DNA of 64,000 bases. Origin: Methylobacterium tardum. Lineage in GTDB: Bacteria; Pseudomonadota; Alphaproteobacteria; Rhizobiales; Beijerinckiaceae. Made by a program: the position numbers and the translations under genes. Position 1 is the stretch's first letter. Each line of letters begins with the position of its first letter. Shown in pieces: positions 19,712 to 28,997 of this stretch. Location of the stretch: positions 933,501-997,500 of the forward strand of contig NZ_CP097484.1 in assembly GCF_023546765.1 (NCBI RefSeq). The letters run 5' to 3'. The notes beneath the pieces are model-generated. The model had not been told where the DNA came from. It worked only from the letters and a program-made list of their open reading frames with translations, and ran no database searches.

Positions 19712-20296
19712 ATGCCGCACGGCGCACGCACGAGCCTCGCCGCCCTCATCCTGCTCCTCGGCGTCGGGGGCGCCACCGCCGAGCCCGCCGCGGGCTCGAC
19801 TTGGACGGACCCGCCCGCCCACAAGTCGGCCGCCGAGCCGCCGCCGGCCGCCGACAAGAAGGCCGCCGCTCCGGCGCCGGCAGCCGTGAGCGCATCGACT
19901 CCGGCCGCGGCGTCGCCGGAGGTCCGGCCGCAGCGCGCCAAGCGGAAGGCCGTCGCGGCGCGGCGCGCTCCGGAGCGGACAGCAACGCGCAGGGTTCCGG
20001 CGACCAAGCAGGTCGCCGCCGCATCGCGCCGGACCCGGGTCGCGGCGACGCCGGCGCGGACCTTCCGCGAACCGCAGGTCGTCGCCGTCGCGCCGCCGCC
20101 ACCGGACGGCTACGCGCGCTACCGCGCTTACGGGTACGGACCCGGCTACGGCCCGGGCTACGCCGACGAGCGCCTCGACCGGCTGAGCAGCGCGGAGGCC
20201 GCCGGCTACCTCGTCGTGCGCCGCCGGACCGTCCAGTTCCCGGATGGCCGGACCCTGCGGTACTACCGCCCGGACGACGAGAGCGAGCCGTTCTGA
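19712..20296 (+). CDS. Secreted Ala/Pro/Lys/Arg-rich protein
   Basis: 194 aa with a signal peptide (TSLAALILLLGVGGATAEP, cleavage near residue 23-25). A long low-complexity basic Ala-Pro-Lys-Arg region follows. The C-terminus has GYGPGYGPGYADERLDRL and YLVVRRRTVQFPDGRTLRYYRP. No known domain. AGGAGGG precedes ATG 19712. It converges with the acyl-CoA synthetase gene, overlapping its last 34 bases. Confidence 0.8.
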   Translation: MPHGARTSLAALILLLGVGGATAEPAAGSTWTDPPAHKSAAEPPPAADKKAAAPAPAAVSASTPAAASPEVRPQRAKRKAVAARRAPERTATRRVPATKQVAAASRRTRVAATPARTFREPQVVAVAPPPPDGYARYRAYGYGPGYGPGYADERLDRLSSAEAAGYLVVRRRTVQFPDGRTLRYYRPDDESEPF

Positions 20297-22038
20297 TTCT
20301 CCTCTGACCCGGCAAAGACCGTCCGCAGCGGCGCGCGCAGGACCTTCCCGGCCGGGTTGCGGGGCAGGAGCCCGTCCCAGACCACGATCCGCACCGGCAC
20401 CTTGAACGCCGCGAGCCGCTCGGCCACGAAGGCGCGGATCGCCTCCGGCCCGGTCTCGGCGCCCTCCGCCAGCACCACGATGGCGCCGGGCTCCTCGCCC
20501 AGCGTCGGGTGGGGGACCGGCAGCACCACGGCGTCGATCACGTCCGGATGGGCGTAGAGGGCGTTCTCGACCTCGCAGCAATAGATGTTCTCGCCGCCGC
20601 GGATCAGCATGTCCTTGATCCGGTCGACGATGGTCAGGAAGCCCTCGGCATCGGCCCGGGCGAGGTCGCCGGTGCGCAGCCAGCCGTCCGAGAAAACCTC
20701 CGCGGTGGCCGCCGGGTCGTCCCAGTAGCCGCGGACCACGTTCGGGCCCTTCACGCACAGCTCGCCGACGCTGCCCGGCGGCAGATCCTGCCCGAGGGGA
20801 TCGAGGATCCGCACCTCGCAGACCGGCAGGGGCGGGCCGCAGGATTCCGGATGGGCGAGGTAATCCTCGCCCTGGTGGTGGGTGAAGGTCGCCGAGGTCT
20901 CGGTCATGCCCCAGCCGGTCCCCGGGACGACCCGCGGCAGGGCCTCGCCCAGCGCTCGCACGAGGTCGCCGGCGGCCGGGGCGCCGCCGTAGGTGACGCC
21001 CTCGAGGGTCGGCAGCGGCCGGCCGGCCTCCCGGGCCGCATTGGCGAGCTGCCACGCGATGGTCGGGACGCCGCCCGCGCTGGTGCAGCCCTCCCGCTCG
21101 ATCAGGTCGAGGGCCGCGTTCGCGTCCCAGCGGTGCATCATCACCAGCCGGTGGCCACCGTAGAGGGCCGCCCCGAGGCTCGCGTGGCAGCCGGTGACGT
21201 GGAACAGCGGGATCACCAGCAGCGCCGCCCGCTGCGGCGCGGCCGGGTCGGGCTTCGGCGGCACCTCGCCCCGGCGCAGGGCGCTGCGCGCCGCCGAGTA
21301 GGGATAGGCCATCACGGTCGTCGCGGCCGCCCGGTGGGTGCCGACCGCCCCCTTCGGCTTGCCGGTCGTGCCCGAGGTGTAGAACAGGGTCGCGTCGTCC
21401 TCCGGATCGAGGGCGATGTCCGGCGGGGGCAGGTCGGGCAGGGCGCCCCAGTCCCGGACCGGCCCGACGATGGCGGCGAGCGGCGTCGCCCGGGGGTCCG
21501 GCGCCATCCGGGTGGTGAGGACCCGCTCCAGGGCCGGGCATTCGGGCAGGTGCGGGGCGATCCGGTCGAAGCGCTCGCCGTCGGCGATCAGCACCCGCGC
21601 CCGGGAATGCTGCAGCCCGTAGGCGAGTTCCGGCCCGGTCCACCACGCGTTGAGCGGCGTCGCGATCGCCCCGGCGAGCAGCGCGCCGAAATAGCTCACC
21701 GGCCATTCGGGCAGGTTGCGCTGCGCGATGGCGACGCGGTCACCCTTGCGCACGCCGGAAGCCACCAGCGCCTGCGCCAGGGCGGTGGCGGCGCGGGCGA
21801 AGCCCGTGAAGGTCACGCGCTCGTCCTGGTAGACCACGAAGGTCTTGTCCCCGTGGCCGCGCGCGATCCGGAACAGGTCGCCCAGCGTCGGTGGCGCCTT
21901 CTCCCAGATTCGGGTCGGCACGCCGCGGATCTCGACTGTCGTGATCGCGAAGGGCGCGCCCGAGGCGGTGAGCCGCGCCTCGGCCTCGCGGAAGGGCAGG
22001 GCCGGCCAGCCGGCGGGGATGCGGGGATCGGGACTCAT
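20263..22038 (-). CDS. Acyl-CoA synthetase (AMP-forming)
   Basis: 591 aa ANL-superfamily ligase that activates a carboxylic acid to its CoA thioester. The AMP-binding P-loop is LFYTSGTTGKPKGAVGTH; the A5 motif is GWGMTETSATF; the hinge region reads GWLRTGDLARADAEGFLTIVDR with KDMLIRGGENIY; the C-terminal catalytic Lys is in RNPAGKVLR. ATG 22038 overlaps the stop of the upstream SDR, so it is the last gene of the acyl-CoA operon and would carry out the first step. Substrate not deducible. Confidence 0.9.
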   Translation of the reverse strand: MSPDPRIPAGWPALPFREAEARLTASGAPFAITTVEIRGVPTRIWEKAPPTLGDLFRIARGHGDKTFVVYQDERVTFTGFARAATALAQALVASGVRKGDRVAIAQRNLPEWPVSYFGALLAGAIATPLNAWWTGPELAYGLQHSRARVLIADGERFDRIAPHLPECPALERVLTTRMAPDPRATPLAAIVGPVRDWGALPDLPPPDIALDPEDDATLFYTSGTTGKPKGAVGTHRAAATTVMAYPYSAARSALRRGEVPPKPDPAAPQRAALLVIPLFHVTGCHASLGAALYGGHRLVMMHRWDANAALDLIEREGCTSAGGVPTIAWQLANAAREAGRPLPTLEGVTYGGAPAAGDLVRALGEALPRVVPGTGWGMTETSATFTHHQGEDYLAHPESCGPPLPVCEVRILDPLGQDLPPGSVGELCVKGPNVVRGYWDDPAATAEVFSDGWLRTGDLARADAEGFLTIVDRIKDMLIRGGENIYCCEVENALYAHPDVIDAVVLPVPHPTLGEEPGAIVVLAEGAETGPEAIRAFVAERLAAFKVPVRIVVWDGLLPRNPAGKVLRAPLRTVFAGSEENQNGSLSSSGR

Positions 22039-22805
22039 CGCGCGATCGTCACGCCGCCGTCGATCACGAGCGCCTGGCCGGTCACGAACCGGCCGGCCGC
22101 GGAGGCGAGGAACACGGCGGCGCCCGCGATCTCGTCGGGCTCGCCGATCCGGCGTAAGGGCGCGGCGTCCGTGGTGGCGGCCAGCATGGCGGGATCCTCC
22201 CACAGGGCCCGGGCGAAGTCGGTCCGGATCAGCCCCGGGCAGAGGCAGTTCACCCGGACGTTGGCCGGCCCGTACTCCACCGCGTAGTTGCGGGCGAGCT
22301 GGAGGTCGGCGGCCTTCGAGACGTTGTAGGCGCCGATGACCGGCGAACCCTTGAGCGCCCCGATCGACGAGACGATGACGATCGCGCCGTCCCGCCGCGC
22401 GACCATGCCGGGGGCGACCATCTGGATCAGCCAGTGGTTCGACAGGACGTTGTTCTCGAGGATCTTCCGGAATTGCGCGTCGGAGATGCCGGCCAGCGGC
22501 CCGTAATAGGGGTTGCTGGCGGCGTTGCAGACCAGCACGTCCACAGGACCGAGCTGGGTCTCGGTCTCGGCAACGAGGTGTTCCAGCTCCGCCTTCACCG
22601 AGATGCTGGCCGGGATCGCCACGGCGCGGCCGGCCCCATGGGCGGCCTCGATCTCGGCCACGACCGCCTCGCAAGCCTCGCGCTTGCGCGAGGAGATCAC
22701 CACCCGGGCGCCGTGCTCGGCCATCCGCAGGGCGATCGCCCGCCCGATGCCCCGGGACGAGCCGGTGACGAGGGCGACCTTGCCGGTCAGGTCGAACAGC
22801 GACAT
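22035..22805 (-). CDS. Short-chain dehydrogenase/reductase
   Basis: 256 aa classical SDR. Rossmann motif TGSSRGIGRA, CNAASNPYYG (NNAG variant), catalytic Ser in IVSSIGALKG and the YNVSK motif, and a C-terminal GQALVIDGG. The sequence resembles DHRS4-like reductases, which act on keto or hydroxy groups. It is coupled by ATGA overlap to the acyl-CoA synthetase gene; a family-2 repeat separates it from the SDR upstream. Confidence 0.9.
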   Translation of the reverse strand: MSLFDLTGKVALVTGSSRGIGRAIALRMAEHGARVVISSRKREACEAVVAEIEAAHGAGRAVAIPASISVKAELEHLVAETETQLGPVDVLVCNAASNPYYGPLAGISDAQFRKILENNVLSNHWLIQMVAPGMVARRDGAIVIVSSIGALKGSPVIGAYNVSKAADLQLARNYAVEYGPANVRVNCLCPGLIRTDFARALWEDPAMLAATTDAAPLRRIGEPDEIAGAAVFLASAAGRFVTGQALVIDGGVTIAR

Positions 22806-22845
22806 GGGCTAGACCCTCTCACCGGAGACGCGCGGATCCCGCACC

Positions 22846-22973
22846 GGCCCCGTCGTCCCGGGACGCCGCAGGCGAGCCCGGGACCCAGAGCCGCCGCGGC
22901 GCCAGGACGAGGTCGGCCAGCGCGTCTGGATCCCGGGCTCCGCTGCGCGGCCCCGGGATGACGGGCGGGGAGG
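22846..22973. repeat. Palindromic repeat, family 2
   Basis: CCGTCGTCCCGGGACGCCGC...GCCCGGGACCCAGAG facing CTGGATCCCGGGCTCCGCTG...CCCCGGGATGACGG. A nearly perfect long inverted repeat between two SDR genes of the same operon. Confidence 0.8.
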
Positions 22974-22986
22974 GGCGGGTCACAGA

Positions 22987-23775
22987 TCATCGGCCGCCAT
23001 CCGCCCCCGCCCGCATCGACCGGCGCAGGCGCGCCATGCCGGCGAGCCAGCGCTCGGGATCCTCGGCGCGGCGGCGGGCGTATTCGGCCACCTGCGGGTG
23101 CGGCAGGATCAGGAAGCGCCCCAAGGCCAGCCCGTCGAGGGCGGCCTCGGCCACGACCTCCGGTGCCAGCACGCCGTCGCGCGACGCGGCGCTGGCTTGC
23201 CCCAGCATGGCGGTGTCGACGCCCTGCGGGCACAGGGCGGCGACCCGGATCCCGTCCTCGGCATGGGCGATGGCGAGATGCTCCAGGAAGGCGAGCGCCG
23301 CGTGCTTGGTGGCCGAGTAGGTGGCGCTGCCGATCTGGCTGAGCAGTCCCGCCGCCGAGACCGTGCCGAGGAACGCGCCCCCGCCCCGGACGCGCCAGAG
23401 CGGGACCAGCACCCGCGCCGCGTGGACATGGCCCATCACGTTCACCGCGAAGGCACGCGCCCAGCTCTCCGGGTCGGCGGAGGTGGCGAGAGCCGGATCG
23501 GGGTCGCGCTCCAGGATGCCGGCGTTGGAACAGTAGAGCGCGATCGGGCCGATCTCGGCCTCGATACGCGCCAGGACCGCACTGACCGCCTCCGCGTCGC
23601 CGACGTCGAGCGCGAAGGCCCGCCCGCCGAGTTCCGCCGCCACGGCCTCCGCCCCTTCTCCGTCCCGGTCGAGGGCAACGATCGTCGCGCCCCGGGCCTT
23701 GGCCGCGACCGCGAGCGCCCGGCCGATGCCCCGTGCGGCCCCGGTGACGGCGACGACGCGGCCGGCGAGCTCCAT
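22987..23775 (-). CDS. Short-chain dehydrogenase/reductase
   Basis: 262 aa. TGAARGIGRA cofactor motif, acidic residue after beta-2 (ALDRDGEGAE, suggesting NAD(H)), SNAGILE, catalytic GTVSAAGLLSQIGSATYSATK. It starts three bases from the end of the kinase gene and so belongs to the same operon. In the levulinate pathway an SDR acts on the 3-hydroxy or 4-keto group; that parallel is inference. Confidence 0.9.
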   Translation of the reverse strand: MELAGRVVAVTGAARGIGRALAVAAKARGATIVALDRDGEGAEAVAAELGGRAFALDVGDAEAVSAVLARIEAEIGPIALYCSNAGILERDPDPALATSADPESWARAFAVNVMGHVHAARVLVPLWRVRGGGAFLGTVSAAGLLSQIGSATYSATKHAALAFLEHLAIAHAEDGIRVAALCPQGVDTAMLGQASAASRDGVLAPEVVAEAALDGLALGRFLILPHPQVAEYARRRAEDPERWLAGMARLRRSMRAGADGGR

Positions 23776-23777
23776 GC

Positions 23778-24836
23778 TCAGGCCCCCGCCCGCTCGGCGA
23801 AGCCCCAGGCCGCGGCGGCGAGCTTCGGCACGCGCGCCGCCATCGCGGAGGCGTGCTCGCTCGCGGCGTTGCCGGCCTTGGCGCGGGCGGCCACGCCCTG
23901 CAGGATGCCGACCAGCCGGAACAGGTTGTAGGCGAAGTACCAGTCGAGGTCGGGCAGGTTTTTCCGATCGGCCGCCCGGCAGTAGAGCGCCACCGCCTCG
24001 TCCCGGGTGGGGATGCCGAGTGCCGGCAGGTCGAGGCCGCCGAGGCCGCTGCGCCCGTCGGCCGGCAATTCCCACTGCATCAGCAGGTAGCTGAAATCCG
24101 CCAGCGGATCGCCGAGGGTCGACAGCTCCCAGTCGAGCACCGCGCTGACGCCGCCATCCCTGGAGAAGATCAGATTGTCGAGGCGGTAATCGCCGTGGAC
24201 CACGCAGGCACCCTGCTGCTCCGGCACGGTCTTGGGCAGCCACGCGATCAGCCGCTCGACATCCTCCAGGCGCCCGTCCTCGGCGGCGCGGTACTGGCGG
24301 GTCCAGCGGTCGACCTGCCGGGAGAAGTAGTTGCCGGGGCGGCCGTAATCGGTGAGCCCCGCCGCCTCCGGGTCGATGGCGTGGAGGCGCGCCAGCGTGG
24401 CGATCATGCCCGCGTAGTGTCGATGTCGGGCATGGGGGTCGAGGCCCGGCAGGGCGCCGTCCCAGTGCACGGCGCCGTCGACCGCCTCCATCACGTAGAA
24501 GGCCGCGCCGATGACCTCCGGGTCCTCGCACAGCGCGAAGGGGCGCGGGACCGGAAAGCCCTCGCCGTAGAGGGCGCCGATCACCCGGAACTCACGGTCC
24601 ACGGCATGGGCGGAGGGGAGGAGCGCGCCGAAGGGCTTTCGGCGCAGCACGTAGGCCTGGTCGGGCGTGTCGAGCCGGTAGGTCGGGTTCGACTGGCCGC
24701 CGCGGAACTGCTGCACGGTGAGCGGGCCGGCATAGCCGCGGACGTGGCCTTCCATCCAGGCGGCGAGCTTCGCCTCGCCGATCCGGTGGCGCGGCTCGAC
24801 CGGCTTCACGCCGGAGAAGATTTCGGCGTCGCTCAT
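23778..24836 (-). CDS. APH-family kinase, LvaA/ACAD10-11 type
   Basis: 352 aa aminoglycoside-phosphotransferase-like fold. Catalytic HGDYRLDN at 214-221 and Mg-binding DWE at 235-237; [10 protein letters not shown] is the nucleotide-loop sequence typical of the acyl-CoA-linked branch. In Pseudomonas LvaA and mammalian ACAD10/11 this domain phosphorylates 4-hydroxyacyl-CoA, allowing a later phosphate elimination. The adjacent overlapping ACAD gene is the expected partner, so a role on 4-hydroxyacyl-CoA is likelier than drug resistance. Confidence 0.85.
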   Translation of the reverse strand: MSDAEIFSGVKPVEPRHRIGEAKLAAWMEGHVRGYAGPLTVQQFRGGQSNPTYRLDTPDQAYVLRRKPFGALLPSAHAVDREFRVIGALYGEGFPVPRPFALCEDPEVIGAAFYVMEAVDGAVHWDGALPGLDPHARHRHYAGMIATLARLHAIDPEAAGLTDYGRPGNYFSRQVDRWTRQYRAAEDGRLEDVERLIAWLPKTVPEQQGACVVHGDYRLDNLIFSRDGGVSAVLDWELSTLGDPLADFSYLLMQWELPADGRSGLGGLDLPALGIPTRDEAVALYCRAADRKNLPDLDWYFAYNLFRLVGILQGVAARAKAGNAASEHASAMAARVPKLAAAAWGFAERAGA

Positions 24837-26086
24837 GCCCGCTCCGCTTCCGGGGCTCCTGGCCGGGCATTGGTGTAGCGCCCGAATTCCAGCCGGGCGA
24901 TCGAGCGATTGTGGACCTCGTCCGGCCCGTCGGCGAGCCGCAGGGTGCGGATATGGGCGTACATTTTCGCGAGCCCGAAATCCTCCGAGACGCCGGCCCC
25001 GCCATGGGCTTGGATGGCGTCGTCGATCACCTTGAGCGCCACCCGCGGCGCCGCGACCTTGATCATGGCGATCTCGAGCTTGGCGCCCTTGTTGCCGACC
25101 TTGTCCATCATGTCGGCGGCCTTCAGGCAGAGGAGGCGGGTCATCTCGATGTCGATCCGCGCCTCGGCGACCCGCTGCTCCCAGACCGACTGCTCGGAGA
25201 TCCGCTTGCCGAAGGCGACGCGGGACACGAGGCGTCGCGCCATCGCCTCCAGCGCCACCTCGGCCGCCCCGATGGTGCGCATGCAGTGGTGGATGCGCCC
25301 GGGCCCGAGGCGGCCCTGCGCGATCTCGAATCCGCGCCCCTCGCCGAGGATCAGGTTCTCGGCCGGGACGCGCACGTTCTCCAGCACCACCTCGCCGTGT
25401 CCCTTGGGCGCGTCCTCGTAGCCGAAGACCGGGAGCAGGCGCTCCACCCGGACCCCCGGCGTATCCATGGGTACGAGGATCTGCGATTGCTGCCGGTGGC
25501 GGGGCGCCTCCGGGTCGGTCTTGCCCATCAGGATCGCGATCCGGCAGCGCGGGTCGCCGACGCCGGTCGACCACCATTTGCGGCCGTTGATGACATAGTG
25601 ATCGCCGTCGCGTCGGATCGACGTGCTGATGTTGGTGGCGTCCGAGGAGGCGACCTCCGGCTCGGTCATCAGGAAGGCCGAGCGGATCTCCCCCGCCATC
25701 AGGGGCCTCAGCCACCGGTCCTTCTGGGCCGCGGTGCCGTAGCGGTGCAGCACCTCCATGTTGCCGGTGTCGGGGGCGGCGCAGTTGAACACCTCCGAGG
25801 CAATCCCGACCCGACCCATCTCTTCGGCGCAGAGGGCGTAATCGAGGTTGGTCAGGCCGGCGCCGCGATAATCGTCGGTGTCGTGCTCAGGCGAAGGCGG
25901 CAGGAACAGGTTCCACAGGCCCTCGGCTCGGGCCTTCTCCTTCAGCCGCTCCATGGTGGGCGAAGGATCGCGGCTCTCCGCACGCTCGGCTGCCACCGCG
26001 GCGGCAGCCGGCACGATCGCGTCGGCGATGAAGGCGCGGACGCGGGTGAGCCAGTGCGTCTGGGACTGGGAAGGGGTGAAGTCCAC
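24833..26086 (-). CDS. Acyl-CoA dehydrogenase, ACAD10/11 type
   Basis: 417 aa. The stretches [33 protein letters not shown] and [16 protein letters not shown] are characteristic of the ACAD10/11 branch, which acts on 4-hydroxy or 4-phospho acyl-CoA. FAD-dependent. The true start is probably GTG 26086, with GGAG eight bases upstream; the frame stays open further upstream only because it runs through a repeat. It overlaps the kinase gene (ATGA), so the two are coupled just as they are fused in eukaryotes. Confidence 0.9.
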   Translation of the reverse strand: MDFTPSQSQTHWLTRVRAFIADAIVPAAAAVAAERAESRDPSPTMERLKEKARAEGLWNLFLPPSPEHDTDDYRGAGLTNLDYALCAEEMGRVGIASEVFNCAAPDTGNMEVLHRYGTAAQKDRWLRPLMAGEIRSAFLMTEPEVASSDATNISTSIRRDGDHYVINGRKWWSTGVGDPRCRIAILMGKTDPEAPRHRQQSQILVPMDTPGVRVERLLPVFGYEDAPKGHGEVVLENVRVPAENLILGEGRGFEIAQGRLGPGRIHHCMRTIGAAEVALEAMARRLVSRVAFGKRISEQSVWEQRVAEARIDIEMTRLLCLKAADMMDKVGNKGAKLEIAMIKVAAPRVALKVIDDAIQAHGGAGVSEDFGLAKMYAHIRTLRLADGPDEVHNRSIARLEFGRYTNARPGAPEAERA

Positions 26087-26118
26087 GGTGTCCGCTCCGC
26101 TCACATCCGTCGCTGCGG

Positions 26119-26269
26119 GCTTCTCTCCTCCCCCTTGCGGGGAGGCGTTGGAGGTGGGGGTGGCGCAGGATGGTGCGAAGCGGTGCCTCCTGCACCACCC
26201 CCACCCCTGGCCCCTCCCCACAAGCTCGAGCGATCCCGGGCAGGCCCGGGATCGCCAGGGGAGGGGAAA
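26119..26269. repeat. Palindromic GC-rich repeat, family 1 (copy D)
   Basis: CTCCTCCCCCTTGCGGGGAGG, GGAGGTGGGGGTGG facing CCACCCCCACCCC, then CCCCTCCCC...GGGGAGGGG with an inserted GCGATCCCGGGC/GCCCGGGATCGC palindrome. It fills the gap between the ABC ATPase gene and the acyl-CoA dehydrogenase. Confidence 0.85.
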
Positions 26270-26275
26270 TACCCC

Positions 26276-27781
26276 TCACAGATAGGCCGAGCCCATCTCG
26301 CTGGCGAAGCGTTGCGGCGGGCCTTCCCAGACGATCCGGGCCTGTTCCAGCACGTAGACCCGGTCGGCGTGGGGGAGCGCGAAGGTGACGTTCTGCTCGC
26401 CGAGGAGCACCGTGATCGGCGTGGTCTGCCGCAGCTTCTCCAGCGCCTTCGAAAGCAGCTCCAGGATCACCGGGGCGAGGCCCAAGGTCGGCTCATCGAG
26501 GATTAGCAGGCGCGGGCGCATCATCAGCGCCCGGGCGATGGTCAGCATCTGCTGCTCGCCGCCCGACAGGGTGCGGGCGGTCTGCGCCTCGCGGGCCTTG
26601 AGGATCGGGAACAGCTCGTAGAGCCACTCCCGCTGTTTGGCGCTCTCGGCCTTCGGGAAGTGCTGGCCGCCGAGGTCGAGATTCTCGCGCACGCTGAGGT
26701 CGCCGAACAGTTCGCGGGTCTCCGGCACCTGGACGATGCCGGCGCGCGCGATGGCGGCGGGCTTCATCCGGGAGAGATCCTGCCCGTTGAACCGGATCGT
26801 GCCGGTATGCGGCACGAGGCCCGAGATGGCGTTGAACAGGGTGGTCTTGCCGGCGCCGTTCAGGCCCACCACCGAGACGAACTCGCCCTCGTGGACGTGG
26901 ATCGAGGCGCCGCGGAGCGCCTGCGCCTTGCCGTAGAGCACGTCGACGCCCTCGACGGTGAGCAGCGAATCCGGCTTGAACGCGGCTTCCGGCCGGGCCG
27001 CCGTCTCGATGCTGCCGCCGAGATAGACCCGGCGAACCGTCGGGTCGGCCATCACGGCCTCGGCCGAGCCCTCCGCGATGCGCTCGCCGAGATACATGGC
27101 GAACACCCGGTCCACGAGGGCCGAGACGCTCTTCACGTTGTGGTCGACGAGGAGCACGGCCTTGCCCTCGTCGCGAAACCCCCGGATCAGCTCGGAGAAC
27201 GAGGCGACCTCGCCGCCCGTCAGGCCCGCGAAGGGCTCGCCGACCAGCACCACCCGGGGATCGCGGGCGATGGCCTTGGCGAGCTCCAGCCGGCGCAGGT
27301 CGGCGAAGGGCAGGGTGCCGGGGCGCCGATCGGCGACGGCGCCGAGGCCGACGCGCTCGGCGATTTCTTTCGCGCGCCGCGCCACGTGGGGGTCGGCGGC
27401 CAGCCGGATCAGGCTGTCGGGCAGGAGCGCGAGGCTGATATTCTCCAGCACGGTCTGCCGCTGGAGCGGCCGCGCGTGCTGGAACACGAGGCCGATCCCG
27501 GAGCGCGCCACCCGGTGGGCCGGCATCCCGCCGATCTCCTGGCCGTCCAGGCGGATCGAGCCGGCGCTCGGGCGCTCCAGCCCCATGATCAGCTTCATCA
27601 CGGTGGACTTGCCCGAGCCGTTCGGGCCGATCAGGCCCAGGATCTCGCCGGGCCGCAGGTCGAGGTCGATGTTCTTGACGGCGACGAGGCCGCCGTAGCG
27701 CTTGGTCAGGCCACGGACGCTGAGGCAGGGCTCGGCCAGGACGGGCGACACGGCCGGCGGGGGCGCGACGGCGACGGTCAT
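26276..27781 (-). CDS. Branched-chain-type ABC transporter, fused LivG-LivF ATPase
   Basis: 501 aa carrying two complete ABC domains that are normally two proteins. Domain 1 (about 18-265, LivG-like): Walker A GPNGSGKST at 52-60, signature replaced by LPFADLRRLE as in some LivG, and Walker B reading RVVLVGEPFAGL, so the usual Asp is G181. Domain 2 (about 275-501, LivF-like): GLNGAGKTT, LSGGEQQML, LLILDEPTLGL. It powers the LivH/LivM permease encoded upstream in the same operon; the start overlaps the livM stop. The substrate is probably a small acid rather than leucine, given the context. Confidence 0.92.
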   Translation of the reverse strand: MTVAVAPPPAVSPVLAEPCLSVRGLTKRYGGLVAVKNIDLDLRPGEILGLIGPNGSGKSTVMKLIMGLERPSAGSIRLDGQEIGGMPAHRVARSGIGLVFQHARPLQRQTVLENISLALLPDSLIRLAADPHVARRAKEIAERVGLGAVADRRPGTLPFADLRRLELAKAIARDPRVVLVGEPFAGLTGGEVASFSELIRGFRDEGKAVLLVDHNVKSVSALVDRVFAMYLGERIAEGSAEAVMADPTVRRVYLGGSIETAARPEAAFKPDSLLTVEGVDVLYGKAQALRGASIHVHEGEFVSVVGLNGAGKTTLFNAISGLVPHTGTIRFNGQDLSRMKPAAIARAGIVQVPETRELFGDLSVRENLDLGGQHFPKAESAKQREWLYELFPILKAREAQTARTLSGGEQQMLTIARALMMRPRLLILDEPTLGLAPVILELLSKALEKLRQTTPITVLLGEQNVTFALPHADRVYVLEQARIVWEGPPQRFASEMGSAYL

Positions 27782-28698
27782 CGGGCTCTCCGGAGCGATC
27801 CGAGGCCGAGCAGCCCCGAGGGCACGAACAGGATCACGAGGAGCGCCACCGCCGAGACCACGAAGGTCGAGAGGGCGCCGAGCGGGCGCAGCAGCTCGCC
27901 CGCCGCGATCAGGAACACGGCGCCGAGCGCCGCGCCCACGATGGTGCGCCGGCCGCCGAGCACCGCCGCGATGATCACCTGCACGCCGACCGCCGTGTCG
28001 ATCAGCGTGCCGACCGAGGCGGTGCCCATGTAGAAGACGACCAAACCGCCCGCGAGGCCCGAGAAGGCGGCACTCACCGCGAAGGCCGCGAGCTTGTGCT
28101 TGGCGACGTTGAAGCCGAGCGCCCCGGTCACCACCGGGTCCTGCCCGGCGGCCTGGAGGATCAGCCCCGCGGGCGAGCGGGCAATGGCCGTGAGGATCAG
28201 GCCGGAGACGGCCATGAAGCCCAAAGCCAGCCAGTAATTGGTGTCGGCGTCGATCGAGATGACGTCGGGCACGGTCAGGCCGATCTCGCCGCCGGTGAGG
28301 CCGGAGAAGACCACGATCATGTTCTGCAGGAGCAGCACCGCCACCAGGGTGATCAGGCCGAAATAGGGGCCGCGCACCTTCAGCGCCGGCAGTGCCAGGG
28401 CGAGGCCGCCGACCACGGCGAGCACGGTCCCGGCCGCGAGGCAGTAGGGGATCGGCAGTTCGTAGCGGTTGTTGAGGATGCCGGCGCCGTAGGCCCCGAG
28501 GCCGATCAGGAAGGTCGGGCCGAAATTCACCTCGCCGGCGAAGCCGAAGAGCAGGTCCCAGGCCATGGCGAACACGCCGAAATAGTAGGCGATGGTCAGG
28601 AGGCCGAGGATGTAGCCGGAGACATACCAGGGGAGGGTGGCGGCGGCCAGGACGGCGAGGACCGCGATCCAGAAGCCGGGGGTGGTGAGGAGCTTCAT
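27778..28698 (-). CDS. Branched-chain-type ABC transporter permease, LivM
   Basis: 306 aa integral membrane protein with about eight to ten helices. Family motifs FGFAGEVNFGPTFLIGLGAY (near residue 50-70) and the EAA-like loop AAGQDPVVTGALGFNV followed by KHKLAAFAVSAAFSGLAGGL. Forms the inner-membrane pore with LivH. ATG 28698 begins right beside a repeat, and no strong ribosome site is visible. Confidence 0.9.
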   Translation of the reverse strand: MKLLTTPGFWIAVLAVLAAATLPWYVSGYILGLLTIAYYFGVFAMAWDLLFGFAGEVNFGPTFLIGLGAYGAGILNNRYELPIPYCLAAGTVLAVVGGLALALPALKVRGPYFGLITLVAVLLLQNMIVVFSGLTGGEIGLTVPDVISIDADTNYWLALGFMAVSGLILTAIARSPAGLILQAAGQDPVVTGALGFNVAKHKLAAFAVSAAFSGLAGGLVVFYMGTASVGTLIDTAVGVQVIIAAVLGGRRTIVGAALGAVFLIAAGELLRPLGALSTFVVSAVALLVILFVPSGLLGLGSLRRAR

Positions 28699-28722
28699 GA
28701 TTGCTCGCTGCGGGCGGGACTT

Positions 28723-28972
28723 TCCCTCCCCCTCTGCGGGGGAGGCTGCCGGATTCACACGTCTGGGTCTGAGAGCAACGCCCTGAAAAAGGAGCGCTTT
28801 CCCCTCCCCCTGGCCGGGAGGGGGTAGGGGGTGGGGGTGGTGCAGAAGGCACCGCACCGCCCCATCCTGCACCACCCCCACCTCCGGCTCCTCCCCGCAA
28901 GGGGGAGGAGAGAGCCCCGCGACCAGCGATGCGTGAATACCCTCCCCCGCAGAGGGGGAGGGAGAGCCGCGG
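28723..28972. repeat. Composite palindromic repeat, family 1 (copy E)
   Basis: About 250 nt, nested: outer CCCTCCCCCTCTGCGGGGGAGG/CCCTCCCCCGCAGAGGGGGAGGG; next ATTCACAC (28753) facing GCGTGAAT (28931); inner core TCCCCTCCCCCTGG...GGTGGGGGTGGTGC and its complement. It fills the 299-base gap between livH and livM. Copy F near 36318 shares the core and the ...CAGCGATG(T)GTGAA right flank. Confidence 0.85.
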
Positions 28973-28997
28973 CTCGAAACAGCCTTGAAAACAACCA

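Noticed and set aside
26087..26221. An N-terminally extended acyl-CoA dehydrogenase
   Set aside because: The extra 45 codons translate the palindromic repeat; GTG 26086 has a proper ribosome site.
27782..28900. A longer LivGF protein with an N-terminal extension
   Set aside because: The extension is the repeat and livM read in the wrong frame; ATG 27781 overlaps the livM stop and fits the family.
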